Assembly (NCBI GenBank): GCA_902800595.1
Contig: CADCFA010000016.1
Location: forward strand, 1 to 56,190
Direction of reading: 5' to 3'
Origin: an uncultured Prevotellaceae bacterium
Lineage (GTDB): Bacteria > Bacteroidota > Bacteroidia > Bacteroidales > Bacteroidaceae
Length of the DNA: 56,190 nucleotides
Made by a program: the position numbers and the translations under genes. The first letter of the stretch is position 1. The number at the start of each line of letters is the position of its first letter. The notes under the pieces were generated by a model. That model did no database searches, was not told where the DNA came from, and saw only the letters and a program-made list of their open reading frames with translations. Positions 8,512-16,782 of the stretch are shown here, one piece after another.

Positions 8512-8565
8512 CTAGGAAGCCTAGGAATCCTAGGCAGCCTAGAAAACCTAGCAAACCTAGAAAAA
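8512..8565. repeat. Six CTAG-headed 9-nt tandem units
   Basis: Units start at 8512, 8521, 8530, 8539, 8548 and 8557, each CTAG plus five variable bases (for example ctaggaatc, ctaggcagc, ctagcaaac). They fill the gap between the transformylase stop and the next ATG at 8569. Confidence 0.9.
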
Positions 8566-8568
8566 ACC

Positions 8569-8757
8569 ATGGACGATTTTCAAAACATCCTCGAAAACGG
8601 CATCAACTTCGGACGCGGAGGTGACAAGCCGAAGGACAATGGCAAGGTAAAGACCAAAGCCAAGAAGAAGCAGTATATCACAGGCGCCCACGGCAGCGGC
8701 TCTGCACGCCAGAAAGCCAAATACCGTGAGCAACGCGCTAATCGTCATAAGAAATAA
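8569..8757 (+). CDS. Small basic protein of unknown function, 62 aa
   Basis: No family is recognised. The N-terminal third (MDDFQNILENGINFGRGG) is acidic to neutral; the remainder is strongly basic and likely disordered (KVKTKAKKKQ, then SARQKAKYREQRANRHKK), which would suit nucleic-acid or ribosome contact. That is inference from composition only. It follows the transformylase gene after 58 nt of CTAG repeats and is closed by a strong terminator, so it could be the second gene of that unit. Its ATG lies right after the repeat array. Confidence 0.6.
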   Translation: MDDFQNILENGINFGRGGDKPKDNGKVKTKAKKKQYITGAHGSGSARQKAKYREQRANRHKK

Positions 8758-8791
8758 ATAAAAGAGGGCACTTGGAGGTGCCCTCTTTTAT
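8758..8791. terminator. Strong bidirectional terminator
   Basis: A perfect 14-bp stem (8758-8771 with 8778-8791) with loop ttggag has A-runs on one side and T-runs on the other. It separates the convergent small-protein gene and TolC gene. Confidence 0.9.
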
Positions 8792-8807
8792 TTAGAAATT
8801 CAACTCT

Positions 8808-10139
8808 TTAGAAATCCAACTCGCGTCCTCGATAGAAATCGAGCAGAGCCGACTGATAGAGTCGCTCGTAGCGTGCCTGCACAAAATCTGACTCAGCTTT
8901 GAGGTATTTATTCTTAGCCTCATTAAATTCTGTGATAGTGGCTTTGCCATTCTCGTACTTCGCCTGCATCAGCTTGAAGGCATCCTCAGAGCTTTGCACT
9001 GCCTCTTGAGAGCTCAGTTCCTTTGAGCGGGCATTCAAGGCATTATAATATACCTGCTGAATTTCCTTATAGAGCGTCTTCTTGGCACTCTCAAGTTTTA
9101 GTTCCTGATTCAGGCGGTCAGCGCGGGCACTACGTACCTTGTTGCGCACCTGGAAACGACTGAAGATAGGAATACTCAGGTTCAGACCGATGGACTGATT
9201 AAAGTTATTCTTCAGCTGCTTGCCAAATGGATCGGAATCATATGCACTACTGGTGTAGTAGTTTGAGCCAATACCAGCACTGAAGTTCAGTTTCGGATAA
9301 TAACCAGCCTTGGCGACGTTGATACTGTGTTCACTGCTCTGCAGGCGGAGCTGTTCAGAACGGATCTCAGGCTTGAAGGTGAGTGCCTCAGCATAGACAT
9401 CATCAGGGGTAGAGCTCCCCAAGTTCTCTAAAGCACCCAGAGATTCCAGATTAGGCGTAACCACAGCAAAGCCTTCTGGTGTGGGAAGCTCCAGCAACTG
9501 CGTCAGAGCCAGAATCGACATATGATATTTATTGTCGGCCTGGGTGGCTGTGAGCCGGCTGCTTGCCAGTGTAGCCACTTGCTGAGAGAGTTCAGAGACA
9601 CTGGCCTTGCCATTATCCACGAAAGCTGTCAGGCGAACCACCTGCATAGAGTCGATGGCTATCTGACGATGTGCCACCGCTGCGATCTCCTGATCATAGA
9701 GTATCTGCACGTATGCCTGTGCCACCTGCATGCGGACGTCGTTCTTGGCTTTTTCCAGATCTTCCGTCAGTGCCTCAAGGTTCAGGCGATTGAGTTTGAT
9801 ATTCTCTGGAATCTCAAAGCCTGTAAACAAAGGCACACCCGTCTGCAGCTGAAGCGACGTATTGGTGGTGTTGGTATTATCATAGATATTATCCTCTGTC
9901 AGACCACGTCCGAAAGAGAAAGCCTCATTCACTGTAGCCGAGAGGTTCGGCAAGCGACTGTTACGGGCTGTAGAGAGTGAATAAGTCTGCTTTTCACGTG
10001 CCACTTCACGCTGCTTGATGGTGATGTTGTTGGCTATGGCATAGTCCTCACACTCACGGAGCGTCCACTTCCTATTATCAGCCGTCGTCTCCAGCAGGGC
10101 TGGCAGGGCTAACATGACAAGAATAGATAATCTTTTCAT
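8808..10139 (-). CDS. TolC-family outer membrane efflux protein
   Basis: The 443-aa product is an outer membrane channel of the TolC family, forming the exit duct of a tripartite efflux pump. It starts with a signal peptide (MKRLSILVMLALPALLETTA), then shows the two related efflux-protein repeats: WTLRECEDYAIANNITIKQR opens the first, and helical stretches such as VAQAYVQILYDQEIAA and VYYNALNARSKELSS form the coiled-coil barrel. It is the last gene of the efflux operon, 7 nt after the adaptor stop, and is followed by the terminator at 8758. Confidence 0.92.
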   Translation of the reverse strand: MKRLSILVMLALPALLETTADNRKWTLRECEDYAIANNITIKQREVAREKQTYSLSTARNSRLPNLSATVNEAFSFGRGLTEDNIYDNTNTTNTSLQLQTGVPLFTGFEIPENIKLNRLNLEALTEDLEKAKNDVRMQVAQAYVQILYDQEIAAVAHRQIAIDSMQVVRLTAFVDNGKASVSELSQQVATLASSRLTATQADNKYHMSILALTQLLELPTPEGFAVVTPNLESLGALENLGSSTPDDVYAEALTFKPEIRSEQLRLQSSEHSINVAKAGYYPKLNFSAGIGSNYYTSSAYDSDPFGKQLKNNFNQSIGLNLSIPIFSRFQVRNKVRSARADRLNQELKLESAKKTLYKEIQQVYYNALNARSKELSSQEAVQSSEDAFKLMQAKYENGKATITEFNEAKNKYLKAESDFVQARYERLYQSALLDFYRGRELDF

Positions 10140-10146
10140 CGCTTCT

Positions 10147-11259
10147 TTACTTTTCTTTGTCGTCAGTTATCACTTCAGGACCACGCACCTTATCTTTCTG
10201 CGTGATACCCTTCTTAATCTCTATGTTCACACCATCAGAGAGACCAGTTGTCACCTGGGTTCGATTGTAGGTCTTGTCCTTGCCTTCGCCCTTGATCACA
10301 TAGACAAAGGTGGAGTCGCCGCTGAACTCAATGGCACTTTCAGGCACACAGAGTACCTTGTTGGCAGATGACAGCACGATCTCGGCATTGGCACTGTAGC
10401 CAGAGCGGATCTGACTGCCTTCGGCAAGCTTCACAGCAGCCTTGATCTCAAACTGATTGGCGCCGTTGTTCTCTACTGCCTTCGGGGAGACATACTCCAG
10501 GTTGGCCTCAAAATTCAGATCCTGCAGGGCACCGATGGTGATCTTCATCGGCATGTCATTCACCAGCTGACCAACCTCCGTCTCGTCGATATTACCACGG
10601 AAGATAAGATCGTTCATGTTTGCCACAGAGGCAATAGTCGTACCATCGTTGAAGTTGTTGGAGAGAATCACCATATTACCCACCTTCACGGGGATGTCGA
10701 GGATTCTGCCTGAGATGGTAGAACGGATCAGAGTGGAAGAAGCAGAGGCGTTAGACTTAGAGACACCATCGCGCACCACCTGCAAGGCATCGATAGCGGC
10801 CACCTTCTCCTCCTTGGCTTGATGCAGGGCCTGCTTGATCTTATCATACTCATCAGCAGAGACGAGTTTCATATTGTACAGGTTCTCTTCACGATCGAAG
10901 TTGACCTGAGCCTGTTTCAGGTTGATCTCCGACAGACGCACACGGGCCTCAGCACTCGACAGCTGTCCCATATCGGGAATTACCTTCACCTTCGCAATCA
11001 CATCGCCTGCATTCACATAATCGCCTGGCTCTTTGTAGAGGTCAGTGATGATACCAGAGATCTGAGGCTTGATGTTTACCTCGTTGCGGGGCTCAATCTT
11101 ACCGGTGATGATGGTTGTCTTCTGGATGTCCTCCATCTTCGGGGTAAACTCGTTATAGACAACCTCCTTAGGCTGGCTCTTCTGCCAGAGGAACACGAAT
11201 GTTCCGATGAAAATCAGAGCAATAATCGCTGCGATAATCAGTTTGCTGTACTTCTTCAT
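10147..11259 (-). CDS. HlyD/MacA-type periplasmic adaptor
   Basis: The 370-aa protein is a membrane fusion adaptor linking an inner-membrane ABC pump to TolC. An N-terminal membrane anchor (LIIAAIIALIFIGTFVFLW) is followed by the biotinyl-lipoyl half motif (EVNIKPQISGIITDLYKEPG), a helical hairpin (about 95-160) with many Lys/Glu/Gln residues, the second lipoyl half (LIRSTISGRILDIPVKVG) and a beta-barrel region. The context, with a LolD/MacB-type ATPase, two FtsX-type permeases and TolC, points to a MacAB-like pump rather than an RND pump. T-rich repeats lie in the 38-nt gap upstream. Confidence 0.92.
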   Translation of the reverse strand: MKKYSKLIIAAIIALIFIGTFVFLWQKSQPKEVVYNEFTPKMEDIQKTTIITGKIEPRNEVNIKPQISGIITDLYKEPGDYVNAGDVIAKVKVIPDMGQLSSAEARVRLSEINLKQAQVNFDREENLYNMKLVSADEYDKIKQALHQAKEEKVAAIDALQVVRDGVSKSNASASSTLIRSTISGRILDIPVKVGNMVILSNNFNDGTTIASVANMNDLIFRGNIDETEVGQLVNDMPMKITIGALQDLNFEANLEYVSPKAVENNGANQFEIKAAVKLAEGSQIRSGYSANAEIVLSSANKVLCVPESAIEFSGDSTFVYVIKGEGKDKTYNRTQVTTGLSDGVNIEIKKGITQKDKVRGPEVITDDKEK

Positions 11260-11297
11260 AATTATTCTAATTTTTACATTTTTGCATTTTTACATTC

Positions 11298-12554
11298 TTA
11301 TTCGTCTCGCATCGCGTCAACGGGTTTAATTGTCATGGCCCTGCCAGCAGGAGCAAGTCCTGCGAGGACACCCATCGCCGACACCATCAGGGCTGCGGAG
11401 ATGGCTGTCCAGAAACCTATCTGGAAGTGGGTAGTCAGAAGGCCATCCTCAGTGTTACCCAGCTCAAGCATGTGAAGGATCAAGACTCCAAAGAGGATAC
11501 CACTCATACCTGCCACCAGGGTCAGCACGATACTCTCAGCGATGATCTGTGAGAGGATCATCTTCGGTGTAGCGCCGATAGCTCGGCGGATACCTATCTC
11601 TGTGGTTCGTTCCCGAACCGTCACCATCATGATGTTAGATACGCCGATGGCACCTGCAAGCAGGGTTCCAAGACCCACAAGCCAGATGAGGAAGTTCACG
11701 CCTTTAAAGAGGTTGTCGAGCATCTGGAAGAGCACCTCCGTGTTGAATACCATCGCAGCCTGCTCATCAGAAGGATCCACATAATGCGCTATCGTCACAG
11801 CTTCACGGATACGGTCTGTCAATTTCGACATCACCACACCTTTGCGACCTGTAGCCACCATCATGTCCACCTCGTTGCCTCGATTGTAGGTCTGCTGCAT
11901 CAATGTCAGCGGCAATGTGATTTTCTGTTCCGCACGACCATTGATATTCATACCCCCCGATGAAGCATAGTCCACACCAATCACTTCGTAATAGGTGGAG
12001 TCGATTCGTATCGACTTACCGCAGGGGTCGCCACCTTCCTTGAAGAGTTCCTTGTAGATACGCTTTCCGATGACACACACCTTGCGATGCTCCTTCATGT
12101 CCATCTCATTAATATAGCGCCCGTAGTAGAGCTTCGGCGAAATCACCTTGGCATATTCAGGTGTGCAACCCTGAATGCGTGGTGTGGTTCTCTGATCCTT
12201 GTAATAGGCCGTGTTCGTCTTACCCCAGGGTGCGAAGAGCACAGGTGCCACGACATTGAGCTCAGGCACGCGCTGGTGAATACGGGTGAGATCCTTATAG
12301 TCCATGCTCCACCAGCGCCCCTTACGGAAACCCTTATAGGGCTTTGATGTCTGCTGGCTCCACACAATCACCGTGTTCTGTGCAAAGCCCTCAAAATTCT
12401 TCTCAAGCATTTCCTTGAGCCCCTGTCCGCCTCCGATGAGTGCCACGAGCATAAACACACCCCAGAACACACCGAAGCCTGTCAGAAACGAACGCGACTT
12501 ATTACGTGTCAGCGTATCGAGTATTTCTCTGTATGAATCTAAATCTATTCTCAT
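11298..12554 (-). CDS. MacB-like ABC permease (second copy)
   Basis: The 418-aa protein has the MacB/FtsX layout: an N-terminal TM segment (FLTGFGVFWGVFMLVALIGG), a large periplasmic domain (about 50-270) and three C-terminal TM segments, with the FtsX signature GVSNIMMVTVRERTTEIGIR. It ends PAGRAMTIKPVDAMRDE, typical of the family. It lacks an ATPase domain, which is supplied by the separate gene at 13911. It is paralogous to the permease at 12606, so the pump probably uses a heterodimer. The substrate is unknown. The spacer upstream is a CTAG array. Confidence 0.9.
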   Translation of the reverse strand: MRIDLDSYREILDTLTRNKSRSFLTGFGVFWGVFMLVALIGGGQGLKEMLEKNFEGFAQNTVIVWSQQTSKPYKGFRKGRWWSMDYKDLTRIHQRVPELNVVAPVLFAPWGKTNTAYYKDQRTTPRIQGCTPEYAKVISPKLYYGRYINEMDMKEHRKVCVIGKRIYKELFKEGGDPCGKSIRIDSTYYEVIGVDYASSGGMNINGRAEQKITLPLTLMQQTYNRGNEVDMMVATGRKGVVMSKLTDRIREAVTIAHYVDPSDEQAAMVFNTEVLFQMLDNLFKGVNFLIWLVGLGTLLAGAIGVSNIMMVTVRERTTEIGIRRAIGATPKMILSQIIAESIVLTLVAGMSGILFGVLILHMLELGNTEDGLLTTHFQIGFWTAISAALMVSAMGVLAGLAPAGRAMTIKPVDAMRDE

Positions 12555-12560
12555 AATCTT

Positions 12561-12614
12561 CTAGTATTTCTAGTATGCCTAGCTCGCCTAGTATCCCTAG
12601 TCCGGCTAGTCGGC
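12561..12614. repeat. Six CTAG-headed 9-nt tandem units between the permease genes
   Basis: Units start at 12561, 12570, 12579, 12588, 12597 and 12606 (ctagtattt, ctagtatgc, ctagctcgc and so on). The last CTAG supplies the TAG stop codon of the permease gene that ends at 12606. Confidence 0.9.
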
Positions 12615-13862
12615 GCGGAGCGCCTCTATCGGGCGGATTCTACTTGCTTTGAAGGCAGGGATCAGTCCTGCGATTGTTCCTGCGATCACCATCACCATTG
12701 TGGCTTCGAAACACACATCCAGTCCTACGGTAGGATCCAGAAACATTGTGGCCTTGAAGAGGCCTGTGTCTATCGTCTCATGACCTACCGTCGCATCCAT
12801 ATATTCATTGGCTGCTACACCCAACACCATACCGATATAACCGAAGAAGGTGGTGATGATCACACTCTCGATGATAATCAGTTTCAGGATACTCCAGGGC
12901 TTGGCACCGATCGCCTTTCGGATGCCGAACTCGTGGGTACGCTCCTTCACGGTGATGAGCATGATGTTCGATACACCTACAATGCCTGAGAGGAGTGTGA
13001 AGAGTCCCACGATCCACAGGGCTGTGCGAATGATCGCTATACCCTGCTCCATCTGCAGGCTCATCGTATAGCCATTGAACAGCCAGAAGGCACGCTCATC
13101 GTCAGGATGCACCTGATGATTGGCATTCAGACGACGACGGTATTCTTTTTCGAAATCTTCATTAGCTTTCTCTGTTGTCAGACCGTGGAAGGTGTATTCC
13201 AAACTACCTATCTCGTCATTATTGGCACCGTAGATGCCCTTGATGACGGCATAGCTGGAGTAAGCCTCCGACTGACCTTCCTCGCGATCCTTATAGATTC
13301 CGATCACCTTAAAGGCGAAATTACCCACCTTCACGAATCTGCCTAAGAGTTTCGAATAATCTCTCGGCTCCAGTTCCTGCGCCTGCTTGTTGCTCAGCAC
13401 CAGCACCTTGCGCTTTTCACGCATATCGATATTGTTCACGAAGCGACCGTAAAGCATATCATGCTTGTTGATCTTCGTATGTATAGGATAGACACCTACT
13501 ATCGTGGTGCTGATATATTCATCGCCGTAACTGATAGTTGTACTGGTCTCATAACGTGCACCCACCTCATCGACAATCTCAGGGAAGTCTGACTCCGTCA
13601 TGGCGAGGTCAGGCGTCTGCAGTCTGACTCTTCGCCCCTCTTTCAATCCTTGGTAGGCCTTCGAGGTAGTTCCTCCCCAGACCTCCATCGAATTCGACAG
13701 CCAGTTCTCGTTCTGCTTCAGATTGGCATTGATAAGACCGTTGCCGGCACCCAACAGCACAATCAGCATGAAGATACCCCATGCCACGGCGAAGCCTGTC
13801 AGCGTCGTGCGGAGCTTGTTCCGCCGAGCCGTCTGCCATATCTCTATAAATACATCTCGCAT
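12606..13862 (-). CDS. MacB-like ABC permease (first copy)
   Basis: This 418-aa protein is the same length as the downstream permease and has the same layout: N-terminal TM (LTGFAVAWGIFMLIVLLGAG), a periplasmic MacB-core domain, and three C-terminal TM segments with GVSNIMLITVKERTHEFGIR and the ending FKASRIRPIEALRAD. The pair presumably forms the membrane part of one pump with the ATPase at 13911. The gene ends in a TAG that is part of a 9-nt CTAG repeat unit, and a second CTAG array lies just upstream of its ATG, so both ends are framed by repeats. Confidence 0.9.
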   Translation of the reverse strand: MRDVFIEIWQTARRNKLRTTLTGFAVAWGIFMLIVLLGAGNGLINANLKQNENWLSNSMEVWGGTTSKAYQGLKEGRRVRLQTPDLAMTESDFPEIVDEVGARYETSTTISYGDEYISTTIVGVYPIHTKINKHDMLYGRFVNNIDMREKRKVLVLSNKQAQELEPRDYSKLLGRFVKVGNFAFKVIGIYKDREEGQSEAYSSYAVIKGIYGANNDEIGSLEYTFHGLTTEKANEDFEKEYRRRLNANHQVHPDDERAFWLFNGYTMSLQMEQGIAIIRTALWIVGLFTLLSGIVGVSNIMLITVKERTHEFGIRKAIGAKPWSILKLIIIESVIITTFFGYIGMVLGVAANEYMDATVGHETIDTGLFKATMFLDPTVGLDVCFEATMVMVIAGTIAGLIPAFKASRIRPIEALRAD

Positions 13863-13868
13863 AATTTT

Positions 13869-13915
13869 CTAGTTTTTTACTAGGCTGCCTAGGCTGCCTA
13901 GGATGCCTAGTTATT
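13869..13915. repeat. CTAG repeat array before the first permease gene
   Basis: CTAG occurs at 13869, then with exact 9-nt spacing at 13880, 13889, 13898 and 13907 (ctaggctgc, ctaggctgc, ctaggatgc, ctagttatt). It fills the gap between the ATPase stop (13911) and the permease ATG (13862). Confidence 0.88.
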
Positions 13916-14630
13916 TCATTAATCCTCCGCTTCCGAAGGGGCTGGCATTATGGTCGAGGTTCTCCTCAATCTGACCTATGATGCCATCCTTGATATGCAC
14001 AATCTTATTCGTCTCATTCGCCACACCGCTCTCGTGAGTCACCACCACAATCGTCATACCTTCTTCTTCATTCAGACGCTTGAGCAACTGCATCACCTCT
14101 ACAGAAGTCTTCGAGTCGAGGGCACCCGTAGGCTCATCGGCCAGAATGATCTGCGGACGGGTGATGAGTGCTCTGGCTATTGCCACGCGCTGCTTCTGTC
14201 CTCCCGACAGTTCGTTGGGGTAGTGGTCGGCCCAGTCTAGGAGTCCTAGTCTTTCTAGATATTCTAGAGCCATCTCATGGCGCTTCTTTCTGGGCACTCC
14301 CTGATAAAATAATGGCAACTCAACGTTTTCCACAGCGGTCTTGAAAGAGATGAGATTAAACGACTGGAAAATAAAACCTATCATCTTGTTGCGATACTCC
14401 GCAGCTTTGGTCTCTGAGAGATTCCAAATGGGAACTCCTGCCAGCTCATAGGTACCAGAGTCGTAGTTGTCGAGAATACCTAATATATTTAATAAGGTAC
14501 TCTTACCAGAACCTGATGCACCCATGATGGAGACAAATTCCCCTTGTGCGATGTCGAGCGAGATGCCTTTCAGCACATGGAGTGGTTGGGCTCCCTGATA
14601 GGTCTTGTTGATGTCTTGTAAATGTATCAT
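13911..14630 (-). CDS. ABC transporter ATPase, LolD/MacB type
   Basis: The 239-aa protein powers the efflux pump by ATP hydrolysis. Visible motifs are Walker A GASGSGKST (37-45), Q-loop FQSFNLI, signature LSGGQKQR (about 141-148), Walker B ILADEP followed by the D-loop (TGALDSK), and the switch His in VVVTHE. Length and sequence fit the LolD/MacB/FtsE group, which works with FtsX-type permeases, two of which follow. An own promoter lies at 14681-14712. Residues about 121-133 (LEYLERLGLLDW) are encoded by DNA with CTAG every 9 nt, like the neighbouring spacers. Confidence 0.94.
   Translation of the reverse strand: MIHLQDINKTYQGAQPLHVLKGISLDIAQGEFVSIMGASGSGKSTLLNILGILDNYDSGTYELAGVPIWNLSETKAAEYRNKMIGFIFQSFNLISFKTAVENVELPLFYQGVPRKKRHEMALEYLERLGLLDWADHYPNELSGGQKQRVAIARALITRPQIILADEPTGALDSKTSVEVMQLLKRLNEEEGMTIVVVTHESGVANETNKIVHIKDGIIGQIEENLDHNASPFGSGGLMK
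14237..14272. repeat. 9-nt-phased CTAG units inside the ATPase gene
   Basis: CTAG at 14237, 14246, 14255 and 14264, spaced exactly 9 nt, lies within the coding sequence. On the coding strand it gives a CTA leucine codon every third codon. Confidence 0.8.
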
Positions 14631-14680
14631 AAATAACCTTTATACCTTAGTTTAACTTTCATTTTGTCTGTTTGACGATG

Positions 14681-14712
14681 CAAAAATACAAAAAGTTGCA
14701 ATAATATCCAAA
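14681..14712 (-). promoter_or_regulatory. Promoter of the efflux operon
   Basis: Minus-strand TTTGG (14712-14708 region) and TATTTTTG (14688-14681) are spaced 20 nt, about 50 nt upstream of the ATPase ATG. A perfect palindrome CACAATTGTG (14731-14740) lies just upstream and might be a GntR operator. Confidence 0.75.
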
Positions 14713-14748
14713 GAATTGTGATAATATGCACACAATTGTGACGAACAG

Positions 14749-15102
14749 TCATTGTTTCTCCCATTCATTGGCTACATCTTCTATAGAAATATCAAGTAAA
14801 CGCATCTGACGGAACAGCTCTGGCAGACGCTCTTTCATAAACTCCTTCTTACGAGCCTTCAGGATCTGCTTCTTCGCCCCTTTCGTCACAAAGTAGCCCA
14901 GACCACGCTTATTGTAGATGATCTCCTCACGCGCCAGCTGCTCGTAGGCTTTGACTGCCGTATTCGTGTTCACCTCAAGCAGCACGGCATATTCACGGAC
15001 CGACGGGATACGGTCGTCGTCTTGATACTTGCCTGCAAGTATCTCATCACAGAGGCGATCCGCCATCTGGATGTAGATAGGTTTATCGTTTGAGAATGTC
15101 AT
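14749..15102 (-). CDS. GntR-family regulator, YtrA type
   Basis: The 117-aa product from ATG 15102 has a GntR winged helix: YIQMADRLCDEILAGKY, DRIPSVREYAVLLEVNTNTA, then KAYEQLAREEIIYNKRGLGY. Only a short C-terminal helix follows, with no large effector domain, which places it in the YtrA group that commonly represses neighbouring ABC transporter operons. It lies directly upstream of the efflux operon in the same direction. I prefer ATG 15102 over 15129 because an inverted repeat (15122-15144) overlaps the longer start and looks like an operator. Confidence 0.9.
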   Translation of the reverse strand: MTFSNDKPIYIQMADRLCDEILAGKYQDDDRIPSVREYAVLLEVNTNTAVKAYEQLAREEIIYNKRGLGYFVTKGAKKQILKARKKEFMKERLPELFRQMRLLDISIEDVANEWEKQ

Positions 15103-15121
15103 AATTAGTCCACTGTACTTT

Positions 15122-15144
15122 CTTAACATTATTTAAGTGTTAAG
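15122..15144. promoter_or_regulatory. Inverted repeat, possible GntR operator
   Basis: CTTAACA (15122-15128) and TGTTAAG (15138-15144) are perfect arms with a 9-nt spacer, 20 nt upstream of the gntR start. Autorepression is an inference from position. Confidence 0.5.
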
Positions 15145-15174
15145 AGTCGCGTATACATTATTTATAAAAGCGGA

Positions 15175-16044
15175 TTATCTGGCATCAATGCCCCACATCA
15201 TCTTCTCGCGCAGGGCAGTGAAGTAACGGTGATCCGGGCGCTTCACCACATGGATATCGTAAGAGGCCCGGCGAAGGGTGAGTTTCGTACCCTCCTTGCA
15301 TTTCTCCGAACGACCGTCGACGGCTACCAGGAAACTATGGCTACGGCTCTCTACATCGAGTTCTATAATCGACGAGTCAGCCAGCACGATCGGACGCACG
15401 TTCAGGGAGTGAGGAGCTACAGCAGTCATAGAGAACACCTTCGTACCAGGCACAATAATCGGACCGCCGTTGGAGAGCGAATAAGCCGTTGAACCGGTGG
15501 GGGTAGAGATCACCAGTCCGTCAGCCTGATAGGTGTTCAGATATTGTCCGTTGATGCTGGCACGGATAGAGATCATCGAGGCAGAGTCACGCTTCAGGAT
15601 CGCCACATCATTCAAGGCACAGTTGAAGCCCTCGAAGGATTCCCCGTCAGTAGAAACTTCTATCAAGGCACGCGACTCGATGGAGAAGTCATCGTTATGC
15701 AAGGCTTCCACGCAACGTTCGATATCGTCAGGACAGATATCAGCCAAGAATCCGAGACGCCCCATGTTGACACCCAGAATGGGGATCTGCTTCTCCCTCA
15801 CCCTACTGGCTGCCTTCAGGAACGTTCCATCGCCACCCATAGAGATCACGAAATCCGCATCGAAGTCATCACCCGAGAACACCTTTACCGCATTCGGCAC
15901 GATATGCTGGTTGTCGCACAGAAAGTCATAATACTCCTGATCGATAAAGACCTCGGCACCAAAGTCAGCAAGCGTAGATAACACCTGCTGGATGGCAGCC
16001 GACTTCTTCGACTGAAAGACGTTGCCAAAAAGGGCAAATTTCAT
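15175..16044 (-). CDS. nadK: NAD kinase
   Basis: The 289-aa enzyme phosphorylates NAD to NADP in the cytoplasm. The diagnostic GGDGTFLKAA lies at residues 70-79, with NMGRLGFLAD, LNDVAILKRD, DGLVISTPTGSTAYSLSNGG and VDGRSEKC following in family order. I chose ATG 16044 (MKFALFGN) because this is the conserved start in relatives and because a -7 box at 16078-16085 makes the longest frame (16080) impossible; ATGs at 16062 and 16059 remain alternatives. It is convergent to nothing and lies 73 nt upstream of gntR on the same strand. Confidence 0.93.
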   Translation of the reverse strand: MKFALFGNVFQSKKSAAIQQVLSTLADFGAEVFIDQEYYDFLCDNQHIVPNAVKVFSGDDFDADFVISMGGDGTFLKAASRVREKQIPILGVNMGRLGFLADICPDDIERCVEALHNDDFSIESRALIEVSTDGESFEGFNCALNDVAILKRDSASMISIRASINGQYLNTYQADGLVISTPTGSTAYSLSNGGPIIVPGTKVFSMTAVAPHSLNVRPIVLADSSIIELDVESRSHSFLVAVDGRSEKCKEGTKLTLRRASYDIHVVKRPDHRYFTALREKMMWGIDAR

Positions 16045-16077
16045 TTTCCGATGCTCCATCATTTCACCTTTTGGGTG

Positions 16078-16085
16078 CAAAGATA
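16078..16085 (-). promoter_or_regulatory. -7 box for nadK
   Basis: Minus-strand TATCTTTG lies 34 nt upstream of ATG 16044. The region upstream is filled by gtaaaaa-type repeats, and no TTG is seen at -33. Confidence 0.55.
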
Positions 16086-16172
16086 GTAAAAAAGTAAAAA
16101 AGTAGAAAGGTAAAAAGCTAAAAATTGACTGAACGGTTTTACTTTTTTACCTTTTTACTTTTTTACCTTCAA
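16085..16172. repeat. T-rich short repeats between divergent genes
   Basis: Runs of the form gtaaaaaa on one side and ttttttac on the other face each other around 16120-16140. Similar 8-9-nt units fill many short spacers in this window. Confidence 0.6.
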
Positions 16173-16181
16173 AAAATTATA

Positions 16182-16189
16182 TATCTTTG
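16182..16189 (+). promoter_or_regulatory. -7 box for the DJ-1-ispD-recG operon
   Basis: TATCTTTG lies 30 nt before the ATG at 16219; there is no clear -33 TTG. Confidence 0.55.
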
Positions 16190-16218
16190 CAATCAGAAAC
16201 CCTAAAATTAAGAATAAT

Positions 16219-16782
16219 ATGGCAAAAGTTTATGTGTTTTTGGCAGACGGCTTCGAGGATATAGAGGCCCTGATTCCCATTGACGTACTGCGTCGTGGTG
16301 GTGTGGATGTCATCACAGTGAGTACCACTGAGGATATCATCGTAGAGTCAGCTCATGGTGTAGGTATCCGTGCTGACCTGATGTTCACTGCCTGTGATTT
16401 CTCCGATGCCGATCTACTGATGCTGCCAGGCGGTATGCCGGGAGCCAGCAACCTGTTTGAGCACGAAGGTGTCTGTCAGGCACTGAAGCTGCAGGCTGCT
16501 GCCGGCAAGAAGATCGCTGCAATCTGCGCCTCTCCGGCTGTCGTACTGTCTCAGTTAGGACTCCTTGATGGCAAGAAAGCGACTTGCTATCCTGGTTTCG
16601 AGAAGATGCTGGAAACAGCCAACTATACGGGCGAGCTTGTCACCGTTGACGGTAATATCACGACCGGTGAAGGTCCTGCTGCTGCCTTCCCGTATGCCTA
16701 TACCATCCTGGCAGACCTCACCGATCAGGCCACAGCCGACCAGATTGCCGAGGGGATGCGTTTCAAACACCTGATGGCCTGA
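16219..16782 (+). CDS. DJ-1/PfpI family protein
   Basis: The 187-aa protein belongs to the DJ-1/ThiJ/PfpI family. It starts [20 protein letters not shown], has [12 protein letters not shown], and holds the reactive Cys in [11 protein letters not shown] at the nucleophile elbow, followed by CYPGFE and [12 protein letters not shown]. The residues resemble the YajL/DJ-1 branch, linked to protein or nucleotide deglycation and oxidative stress; the exact activity cannot be read from sequence. It overlaps ispD by one base (TGATG), so translation is probably coupled and the two are in one operon with recG. Confidence 0.9.
   Translation: MAKVYVFLADGFEDIEALIPIDVLRRGGVDVITVSTTEDIIVESAHGVGIRADLMFTACDFSDADLLMLPGGMPGASNLFEHEGVCQALKLQAAAGKKIAAICASPAVVLSQLGLLDGKKATCYPGFEKMLETANYTGELVTVDGNITTGEGPAAAFPYAYTILADLTDQATADQIAEGMRFKHLMA

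Noticed and set aside
8512-8565. Transcription terminator after the transformylase gene
   Set aside because: CTAG units are self-complementary only over 4-6 bp and form no stable long stem with a T-run.
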